Source: Euglena gracilis
Taxonomy: Eukaryota; Euglenida; Euglenophyceae; Euglenales
Direction of reading: 5' to 3'
Assembly (NCBI GenBank): GCA_039621445.1
Contig: CP154956.1
Span: forward strand, 12,585,443-12,649,442
DNA length: 64,000 nucleotides
Below the pieces are notes generated by a model. It had not been told where the DNA came from. It saw only the letters and a program-made list of their open reading frames with translations, and ran no database searches. Within the stretch, counting starts at the first letter, position 1. Each line of letters starts with the position of its first letter. A program made the translations under genes and the position numbers. Below, piece after piece: positions 48,490 to 58,000 of the stretch.

Positions 48490-49318
48490 GACGCCCTGAT
48501 CGTTCCGCTGTTATTGTCATGTGATTTCACACCTGCACTTGTTGCATAATTGCATTTGTTTATTTGTCGCAGTTTATTGGGACAGCAAGTTTAACACAGG
48601 ATCAGGGAGAACAACATTTCTTTTTTTGCTTTCCAAGTCACCTCCGGCAGTTGTATTTCTGCTGCGCTTATCAATGTGTCTGTATGTAGCTCACGCAGGA
48701 TGATGGATTGTGTTTGGAGCAAATGTGGACCAGGGACACATAAATGCTTCGGCATGTGATGTGGCATGACGTTGGCAAAGCAACTGTGGCATCATATTGA
48801 ACTCCTGGGGGACGTGGCCACCTCCACACAGGGATTGAGCAGTCAAGGAAATCACAGGCACCTTTCTTCCCAGAGAGGATTAATCTGACAGAAGCTGCAT
48901 TTTGAACCTGTCAGTGAGTCAAATTTGAAACCTTTGTCTGAAATTGAAAATTTGAACCGGTGTCGCATTTTTTGCCTGCCATTTCCCAAAAATTTTACGT
49001 GTCATATTTGCATGTATTTTTTAAACAAATGGTGCTTTGGTGAAAAACACAGATTATATCTGTGCATCCCTGCCTTCAGATACGAGCGAGCATCTTACTC
49101 CCATGCGTTGTGTTTCACACACAGTGGTTCTTGCACTCCTGCCTTGGAGGATTTTGGTTGACACCGCCACATCCAGTGGTCTATTTGAATTGTCACTTCG
49201 GAGTGAGAAGTGCTGATAAAAAAAAATGAATCCTCAGATTTACCAAATCCACCACCTCCCTATGAACGTATTTTGAGTTATGCCAAAATGTCATTGCAAA
49301 CGACCCATGTTTTATTGT

Positions 49319-49349
<31 letters not shown>

Positions 49350-49545
49350 TTAAATTATTTATTTATTTTTGCTTTTTTTTTTGGCGGCTCATAAATGGCT
49401 CCTCGCGAGGTATAGCTTTTGGAGACAGATATTCCGAGCGCGAGGACGAGGTCAAAATTGAAGGGTTGGCAAGTTTATTTTTTTCATAGCATCCTCGATC
49501 GACTCATTTCCCCATTTTGGCCGTTTTTGTTTGGAAGCCAGCAGG
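48490..49545. other. non-coding stretch with (TTTA)n microsatellite
   Basis: TTTATTTATTTA runs at about 49315-49372. No exon-like frame found elsewhere. Confidence 0.5.
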
Positions 49546-49549
49546 AGGG

Positions 49550-49672
49550 GTGGGGTGGGGCTGCCTCCGGGGCAAGGCCTCGCCATGCCGTATGAGCCCG
49601 ATGTGCACCGCCGCGGCCCAGTGGCATGGGCCCGGGGCATGGGGGTGGAGGCGAGGCCCCCCAAGCCGTGTT
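49550..49672 (+). CDS. candidate exon, unknown protein
   Basis: The frame GLPPGQGLAMPYEPDVHRRG, then PVAWARGMGVEARPPKP has exon-type bias throughout. The opposite strand is also biased, but its Pro/Arg-rich reading is less natural. Ends not fixed. Confidence 0.35.
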
Positions 49673-50814
49673 GCTTTTTTTTGCTGGAAAATGCGTCTTC
49701 CGGTGACTGAACATGCCGCCGGCTGACATGTGCCCGGACAAATGGTGAGGTGGGCAGTAAAACCCATTTATGGTGGTTTGTGGTCCCTCGCTGGCCCAAG
49801 TTGTCCAACCTCCCAGTTAACCTCCCAAATGGGCAGTTTGTTCTTGATCTGGGGCGGGGTTTTTGTTCGGTTTTTTTTGTCCCAAAATCGAAAGGCCTAA
49901 AGATCCATGCCCACAGCCCTGGTGTTTGATGAAAAGGTCCCTTTAAGACCACCTGCATGGTGATGACCACTTTTCAGGCAGCAGCTCCGAGCCGGGCTGC
50001 GAACCTCCCCCTTGGGCTTAGGCGGCCAAACTCGCACTGATGCTTTTTTTGGTCGGTGCGCGCAAATGTCCTCATGTCGATAATTTTTATTTTGGCTCCA
50101 TCGTCACCAGAACTTTGAGTGAGAGGGAGTGAGAGGGAACAACTCGACGAGATCCGAATTGTCTTTTTAGGCCCTGTCACTACGGTACTTTTCACTGGTA
50201 ATTTGTTTCGTAATTCGCTGCTTTTTTTTTGTGTAGTCAGAGTGGCGCAAAATCCCAGAGCAGAGAGAGCTTCCCAGAGTGCAAACCCCAAAAAAACACC
50301 AAACCCCCGATACCTACACCGCCCATTTTGTGCGAAAATGTTCGGTTTGCATAAATGCCCACATCGACAAAGAAACAACCCTGAAGTACGAGCAAGATCC
50401 GCCGCCGAAGTCGGGACACCCCGGACTCAGGCAGTGAAATAAAGTTTGGGCCAGCTCGACCAACCACCAGCGAAGCCGGGCGGGACCGAAAAAAATTTGG
50501 CGCAAAGCTGTTTAAAAAGAGGTCAAAAAGGCCCAAGAATGGCACCTTTGAGAGGTGTTTCGGTTTTTCACCTCCAAAGCTTGGCTGAAAAATTCCAAAC
50601 CAGCTGGATTTGGGCGTCTTTGCTTGTTTCCGGGGTACCACCCAGGTCTAGCTGCCAGCTGGCTGCCCCCCCCGGAACCCCTTTGGGGGATTTAGCAGCA
50701 CCTTTTTTCAAATCAGCACCTTTTTCCAGCCACCCCCCCCTCTTTATCAGAGTCCTCAGGAAATCCCTCTGGTTTCATAGGACTTGGCTTGGGTGGCCTC
50801 ACGGGGACGTGCAG

Positions 50815-50870
50815 CCGCTTTGCCCAGTTTCTCCTGCGTGAGGACTCCACGATGGTCGTTCACCTGTGCA
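50815..50870 (+). CDS. short candidate exon, unknown protein
   Basis: Between GGACGTGCAG and GTGTTG: RFAQFLLREDSTMVVHLC with strong codon bias and both conventional splice signals. Confidence 0.4.
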
Positions 50871-51134
50871 GTGTTGTTTTTCTTTTGTCACTGCTGCTGT
50901 GTATCGGGTGACCCAGGAATGGAATCCATCAATCCAGGAAACAAAGTTGGGTTCAGACTGAGGATGGAGGGAAAGGCCCACAAAGGGAGGCGGGTGCAGC
51001 CAGCTTGTGGCTGCTTTCTCAGCACTGGAGGTCCCCCATTATCAAGCGTGCTCAACACTTCAGGACGACAGCAGGATTTTTGGTACCAAATGAGGCAAAG
51101 AGATGGACTGCCCAGCTCAAATTTTGAACCTCAA

Positions 51135-51400
51135 CCCAGGGCGGTCTTTATGGGACGGCTTTTTTTCCTTGAGGACTGACCTTTAGGAATGCCCTTGGGC
51201 CCAGGACCGGCCAATGGCCGGTCTGGATTTCCAGCGGGGTTGGAAAACAAAAAGTCGAAATTTGATGTTTTGGGACAGGTCATTGTCCAAGGGGCATTCT
51301 CCAAAGCTCTCCTTTTTCCAAAGTCAGCCTGTTTTTTTGCCATTTTTCCTGTGGATCAGGTTTTCCAGTGGATTTTTCGTTCAATTTTTTTGTTAAGGGC
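51135..51400. mobile_element. degenerate hAT-like MITE, CAGGGCGGTC family
   Basis: Left end CAGGGCGGTCTTTATGG; the interior has GGCCAATGGCCGG and GGTCATTGTCCAAGG. The right end is unclear near 51400. Confidence 0.5.
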
Positions 51401-51847
51401 CCATCTCCCCTCTCCTTGAGTGGAGGAGGGGTACGGATCCCCCACATGCCCTTACATCGAACGTTGTGTCAACTGAACGGCATGACAAAAGAACATCATG
51501 TTAAATCTCAGAAAGAGCAATACGTGAGATTGTCGAAACATTTTTTTTGCTGTTTTGAGAACCCAGAAATGGTGATTTTCGGGCCTCAGGTCGGTCATGA
51601 AACAAATTAAATTAAATACAAATTAAAACAAAACAAATTAAACACTCCCCCCAAGAACACCCGGAGTCTCCAACAGTGGACCCAAGTAAAGACCCAGCAC
51701 ATGTATGTGGGGGTTGCACTCCGTTTGTGTTGAGTTTTTTTTTCTGGGCAAATGGACGCCTGACAGCCCAGCAGGTTCAGCAGCTCATTTGGGCTGACTT
51801 GGCGCGCATTGACAGGCAGCCCTGCTCCGTTCTCTGGCAGCGGCACA

Positions 51848-52393
51848 ATGGTCGCCGTCGCCAACTTCTTCGGACTGCCGGCCGTGGGGGTGGAGGCCAG
51901 GGTTCGATACCAGGAAAGTATGCAGAGTCTAAGGGGAGTGTACAGAGTCCAGGTGGAGGGGATGTCTCCCCCGCTCCACCCAAGCAACAGCTTGAACCCG
52001 GAAACCCCCACCTTCCCCCCCCTTCACCGAGACGTCATTCCTAACCCTTTTCCTAAACCTAACCGTATCCCAAGCAACCTGGCGCCACCCTGAACTACCC
52101 CACCCCCCCCCTTAGTTGCACGCAGGCTTCTTGTCTGTTTATGGCCGGCGCTGACTTCGCTTCTGGCCCAGTTTGTGTGGTGAGTGGCCAGGGACCCCAA
52201 ACACCAGTGCCAGCAACCCCCCCCCCCGCCGGGGTTTGTGCCACATGTTCCCCACCCCAGACCAGGGGGGGGGGAGTGGTAGGTTCAGACCATGCCCACC
52301 CCCCACCCGGCTGTGTGTCAAGCCCTGGTGCAGATCAGCCCGAAGCGCTGCCGCCAGGGCCGCCTCCTCATGGTGGAGAGCCTCCTCTGTCCG
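51848..52393 (+). CDS. 5' exons of an unidentified protein, with possible start codon
   Basis: After TCTCTGGCAG (51831-51840) comes a 7-nt leader and ATG at 51848: MVAVANFFGLPAVGVEAR, ending at 51901 before GTTCGA. A 54-nt exon (52126-52179) reads ASCLFMAGADFASGPVCV before GTGAGT. A third exon (52334-52393) after CCTGGTGCAG reads ISPKRCRQGRLLMVESLLCP and ends before GGCCAGG, the same donor as the REC nonconventional intron b|c. All three joins are phase 0. The AG just before a short leader would suit spliced-leader trans-splicing. The first join could instead be nonconventional (GGCCAG at 51895 to CTGTTTAT). The protein is not recognised. Confidence 0.45.
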
Positions 52394-52399
52394 GGCCAG

Positions 52400-53125
52400 G
52401 CTTCCTTTTGAATGGCTGCAGATGGTGCCGGGGGTGATGGCGCTTTCCCCCCAGAAGTCAGAAATCTGTTCAACCTCCATGTGCCAATCCTTTGGTCGAC
52501 GATTACTCCGGCCTCGAAAATACCTGGTTCAGTGCTTCGGTCCGTCATTTTGACCCACAGAGCATTCGGTATGATGTAACCTCCACAAAATAAGATCCGG
52601 GTGCTTTTTTTGGAGTTGTTATTGAAAAACCAGACCCAAACTTTTTTTGATTGAAGTCCAGAAACAGGTCAAAAAATTGTCAATGGGCAAAAATGTCCCA
52701 AAGTGCTAAATTTTCGGGAAATGGGTCAAAAGAATCAAAATAATGTCAAAAAAATATCACCTTTTTTTGTGACAGTTTCACATTATTATTATTATTTGCC
52801 TATTTTTTTTGAATTCAAGATTTTCGAGGGGGGTTTGATTTTGGGGTAGGTCTTGCTGTGTTTATTTTTTTGCCAACAGATGTTCTTATTGGGGGTTTTA
52901 TGTTGTTTTTAGTGGGCCTTATTTTGGGGGCATGTAAGGCATTGGGACAGTTGAAGAACAGAAGGGAAAAAACTTAAACAAAAAAAAGATTGCTTATTTG
53001 TGGTTAGGGTGAGTGAAACCAGAAGTGATTAAGTTCCTGGTTCAAACAGGTGGGGAAATCTCAAATTTTGGGGGGTGAAGTGGAAACATTTGTACATTGA
53101 AACTGTGACGAGGGCACCCTATAAA
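52400..53125. other. AT-rich non-coding stretch
   Basis: Poly-T and AAAATTG-type sequence. No exon-like frame found. Confidence 0.5.
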
Positions 53126-53126
53126 A

Positions 53127-53482
53127 ATGAGCAGGCATCATTTTTAAGGCGAAACTTTTAGAATTTTTAAAGGTCTTTTCAAGGAGTTTTGCACGGTTCT
53201 ATTTTCCAACGAGGTCCAAACCAAAGAGCCAAAACCCCATTTTTTTTTATTAGGGTGGATAAACAATGTTTTAGAGATGCCAAAAATCATGTTTTTTTCC
53301 ACAGTTGGCTTTTTTTTGCTGAGATTTTGTGACTGCATTTTTTTCTCAGTTTGAGAAAACTTTTGCCAGATTTTTTTGAGGTTTTCAAGGTATTTTAAAG
53401 CTTTTTGACCAATTTTTCAGGCATTTTTGAAGGTTTTTAGGTTTTTTTTAAGGTGGTTTAAAAAAATGTCTTTTATAAATGG
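53127..53482. mobile_element. degenerate AGGCATTA-family element
   Basis: Left end AGGCATCATTTTTAAGGC; the internal ACAATGTTTTAGAGATGCC motif; the right end is weak near 53475. Confidence 0.5.
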
Positions 53483-53660
53483 CTGTTAGGGAAGGCAGCC
53501 CAAGAGATGATGTGTTTTGATAATTTACGACGAACAAATCAGCGTCTTTTTTAAAGGGTGTTTTTGAGTAAAGGAATCCTGTTACCAGCTTCCCCTGACT
53601 GTGCAGCAGGTTGACGCTGATGGCTCACGGGGCTTTCCTTAAGGTGGTGTGGCAACTACC

Positions 53661-53795
53661 CACAGCATTTGCGCCCTTTGTGGCGCTCAATTGCGATCGC
53701 CACGGTACACTCGTTACAGGGATTGTGCCAACTGCCGCATTCGTTTCCATCGCGTTGCCTCGTCCAACTGGTGTATCGTTACTTTGTTGAAGCTT
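53661..53795 (+). CDS. possible zinc-ribbon-like reading frame
   Basis: ICALCGAQLRSPRYTRYRDC, then ANCRIRFHRVASSNWC has a CxxC...CxxC arrangement with 15 residues between the pairs. Moderate codon bias, no splice evidence. It could be an exon or a transposon remnant. Confidence 0.25.
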
Positions 53796-53929
53796 ACATT
53801 TTATTTTTTGTTTTTTATTTTTGTTTTGAGGGAGTTGGATAAGCCGAAGTGGACATGTTGGGGGGGTTTCTGGCTGCAGGCTTTTTTCCCCCTTGGATGC
53901 CGTCCAGACTAACCGAAATCTGGTGGTGA

Positions 53930-55020
53930 AACATCGACAATGAGCTACCAAAATCAAATTTTTGGTCTGCTTTGCAATTTCAATCAGAACGTCGTGGGGT
54001 CAAGCCAGTGGACCCACTCACGGGGCTGAAGGGAAGTCAAGCCAGTTGGCAGCCTTCTTCCATCCCTGGACCCCACCATTGCGCAGTGAAGGGCAGAGGC
54101 AAAAAATGTGACACTGCCCAGCTGACGGTGCTGGGCGGACACAGATGTGTTGCTTCAAAGGCACAACAAAGACAACAAAACACCTCCACATTCTTCAACT
54201 CACCTCCCCCAAAACCGAAAAACCATTCCCAAAAATCCAAATAGCATTTCTCCTTTGACAAAAAGCTACCAAAAAATCAGATAACTTTTTAAACGGATGG
54301 GAGAGAACGAGGGTGTGTATTTTTAAGGCATAAATTTTTCAAAAAATTCTGAAGGGTTTTAAGGCATTTTTAAGATTTTTTTTTAAGTTAAAAGAACACC
54401 CCCTGGTGAGAAACAGGGGTGGTGCTTAGATAAGGGTGATGGCTGCACAAGGAGGAAATCAAATTTCGCCGTGCAACATCTCAAAGCATGGCTCATTCGC
54501 TTCCCATCTGAGCCGCGAATGAGCCATCCAACTAATTTCTGATGACCGCTACATCAAAGGCCTTTTATTTCTTTTAATCAACATCCCCCTTTTGCATGCC
54601 CAAATAAGTTTACAGGGAGGACCAAAAAAGATCAATCTACATGACTTTTGCCCTTGCTTCACAGAAAGACAACGTTGAAAATTGATGTGTCTTTATGGAA
54701 AATCAGGAGGCACAAATAATCATTCAGAATGCCACGATGTTTTTTTTGTCTGATGAATAGAGGCATTGAAACATTAAAATTATTAGTTGAATCAACGTTT
54801 GATGCCGAATTGCTTTTATAAAAAAGGCAAATCCATCCATTGATGGTTCTTGGGTATTGCCCAAATCGTGCTGTAGGGTTCGAATGGTGAACCTTTGGGG
54901 GGGGGAGGGAATTGTTTGTGATGGGGGTTTAGCAATTTTACCGTACTGCAGGCCAACGGCAACACCTGTGCATTGTGATCACGCCCCCCTGCGTCCAAGG
55001 CACCCCCATTTCCATCTCCG
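53930..55020. other. non-coding stretch upstream of the Mpv17-like gene
   Basis: TTTTTAAGGCATAAATTTTTC at about 54325 is another AGGCATTA-type fragment. Otherwise nothing is recognised. Confidence 0.4.
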
Positions 55021-55023
55021 CAG
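55013..55023 (+). promoter_or_regulatory. likely trans-splice (spliced-leader) acceptor
   Basis: TTTCCATCTCCGCAG ends at 55023, ten bases before the Mpv17-like ATG. Euglenid mRNAs carry a spliced leader added at an AG close to the start codon. An ordinary upstream intron remains possible. Confidence 0.4.
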
Positions 55024-55033
55024 CCCCGGCGCA

Positions 55034-58000
55034 ATGGATTATTACAAGCGGAACATGAAGGAGAAGCCTCTGCTGACGAAAGGGCTGCAGATGGGAGCGC
55101 GGGCCGGGTGTGCCTTGCCCGCACATGTGTCTCAGGTGATTGCTTTTGTGTCGTTGACTGTCCAAGCTTTCTTGCAGGCTAACACGTCTGCTGGTTGAAA
55201 AAGTCTTTTGCAATCCATTTGCTCCTCTGCTCTAGGTCCATTGCCTTCCACCCATATGGCGTTTTTTTTTGTTTGTTTTTTTTAAAGAAAAAAGCAAAAC
55301 AGCGTTTTTTTTTTGGAAAAAAACACCAAAAAAGACCAAAAAAACAAAAGGAAATTGCAAGATTGAAAAACTCCTTATGAAACACCCAAACCATACTTCG
55401 AATCCTGCTAAGTTCAAAAGTTGCCAAAAATGGTCCAAAAACATCCAAAATGCAAAAAAAAAACTGCAGTTTCATGACTTTCCATTTTTTTTGGCAGAAA
55501 TGACCCAAAAGTTGCCAAAAATGATTGAAAATATGCTTTCAAAATTTTTTCCGTGCAAAACCTTGTGGGCTTTCTTTTTTGAAAAAAAACATTGTTAAAA
55601 TAAACAAAATTAAAAAAAACAAAAAACATCCTCCAAAAAAGAAACAGGCTGCCAACTATGCTTCCACCCACTGATTGAAAGTAAATTGAATGCGGGAAAA
55701 ATAAGGAATAAAGAATAATAATGGTAACGGTTGGAAAAGTAAATGAAAAAGAGTGAAGAACAATAAATGAAATATAAAGTTATCGCCAGCAGCCTTGTTT
55801 GGGGTGAGGATTTTTGAGGGGCCGAGCGGGCATCCCCCAGGGGGCGAAACGCTAAGAAAAATGTTGGACCTCAAAATCGGCCCCCCAAACGTGAGGGTCA
55901 AGTTGGGCCCAACAGCCCACGGGGTCATTTTCCCCATACTTGGGCTCACATGCCACATATGAATCATCCAAAACCCCCAAAAAGCCATCCGGGTTAATCA
56001 CTTCCTCACCAAAAGTGTGGTCATCTGATTGTGAATCATCACGTGAAAAGACATAACAGTAAAAATGGTAAACCCCATCACAAACAATCCCTCCCCCCTC
56101 AAAGTTTTCACAATTCAAACCGTGCAACACAATTTGGGCAATACCCAAGAACCATCGATGGATCGATTTCAGCAGGGAAACCTTTCTCATCATGCATCTT
56201 TCGGGGGGTTCAGGTTGGGCCCAACAGAGGAGGGACTCAACTTTGGGGGGGGTCAAGTTTTCCAACATCCCAGGGGTCAATGATCCGTGGGGTCAACATC
56301 CAAGGGGAGGGGTGAAGGTGAGGACTCTGGCCTCCCCTTTTCATTTGGTTTCACCCCCAATTCCCCGCCAAACCTGAGTCAACCCCAACCTGGGTGGGCT
56401 TCACTCTCAGACGAAAGCTCAGCAAGCCCATTGATAGTAAGCCCATCCTTGGGGCACGTCTTCTTCAACGTTGACCTCGTTGTACATATGGGGACTCACC
56501 ATTTCATCCACCTGAAAATCGACCCCTCTGCCATCCCACGGTGTGTGGTGGTGGTTTGTGCACACTGGGCCCTGCCCCGCGCAGCAGGGCCCCAGCCAGC
56601 TCTCCTGCAGCGAGCTGTGCAAGGTTGAGGCCAGCCCTGTGGGACCAGCGTTTTTCACTTTACTGTGACCCCTTCCTTGTTGCAAGTGAGGCAAGGGTGT
56701 TCATACGCAGTGAGTCGAACCGGACCCCAACTTTGAAGACTAACCCCCGTCAACTCAGAGGGGGCAGTGACTTTGACGGGGTGACCAAATTGGGGGAAAA
56801 CCGGCAGTTTTGGCCAAGTTTGTTTTGCCCAATTGAGAGATGGAGTAAAGTGGAGCCCCCACAGTACCCCACAGTACCCCCCCCCCCACACCCTCCATGC
56901 CCTCTCCCCAAAAAGTGCTGTCGAAACCGTTGATGGCAGGTTGCAAGAAGATGGACCCCCCCCCTGGATTAATTACTGGGCCTCCACCAGGGGCAGCAGT
57001 TTAGGGCTGCCAAATAAATTTATTATCCCAGCACATTCAATTAAAATTCACACAGGAAAAACGCTTAAAAAATGGCCATGTTTTGGCGAGGACAGGTCAC
57101 GCCAAGGGAAAAAAGTGATATCTGGCATCCTTGGACCATCGCCAAACCCGCCAAACCCTCAAAAAAATGCGTTTTCGACCTGTTAATTGATGCCGTTCGA
57201 GTCCCAGTTCAAGCCCTGGTCAGCCCTTGGCCTTGGGCTATGTCTATGTCTATGTCTTATGTCTTGTCTTATGGACCGCCCTGGGTGTGTGTGTGGGTGG
57301 GTGGGTGGGTGGGTGTGTGGTGTGGGTGTGGTGGAATATGCGGAGAGGGGTGTTTCCATTACTTTTTAGGGTTTTTTGGGGGCCGGGTCAGGGTTACAAT
57401 TACCGTTAATAAAGGGTTTGGGTTGGGGCCAAAGTTAGAGCCAAATCGGGTCTAAATTCGGCCCAATTTTAGCCCAAATTTAGGCCAAAGGGCCTAAATC
57501 CTGCCCCCAACCCTATTCTCAAAACCCTGACCCTGAATTCCCTTTCAATCAACCCCGAATCCTTGCCATACACCAAGAGTAGGCTTTCCGCACTGCCATT
57601 TTGTCCGGGACATCTCTGGTGGGGAGGGTGAAAATGAATGTGAAATTGATCCATCTTCAAAAACGCCGGGTCAAGACGCGGCCCCCCCCGTTTTAACCTC
57701 TGCCCCCCAGGCCGGGGGCCAGTAGTTTAGGGCTGCCATGTGTTATTGTATTATTTTTGCTATTCACTTAAGGACCGCCCTGCACCCCCATAAACCCCCC
57801 AAATACATTTGCAGTGCTCTGAAGCTTTGTGTGCCCAAATAACTTTGCACGGGGGAAGGCCGAAAAAGATCGGTCCAAAGGGCTTTGCACCCCCACTTCA
57901 CAAGGAAAATACGTGAAAAATGAACACCTTTTTGGGAAATCAGGAGGTGGTGAGCACAAAAAAATCTGAAATGAAATATCTTTTCTGTTATTTGATGAAC

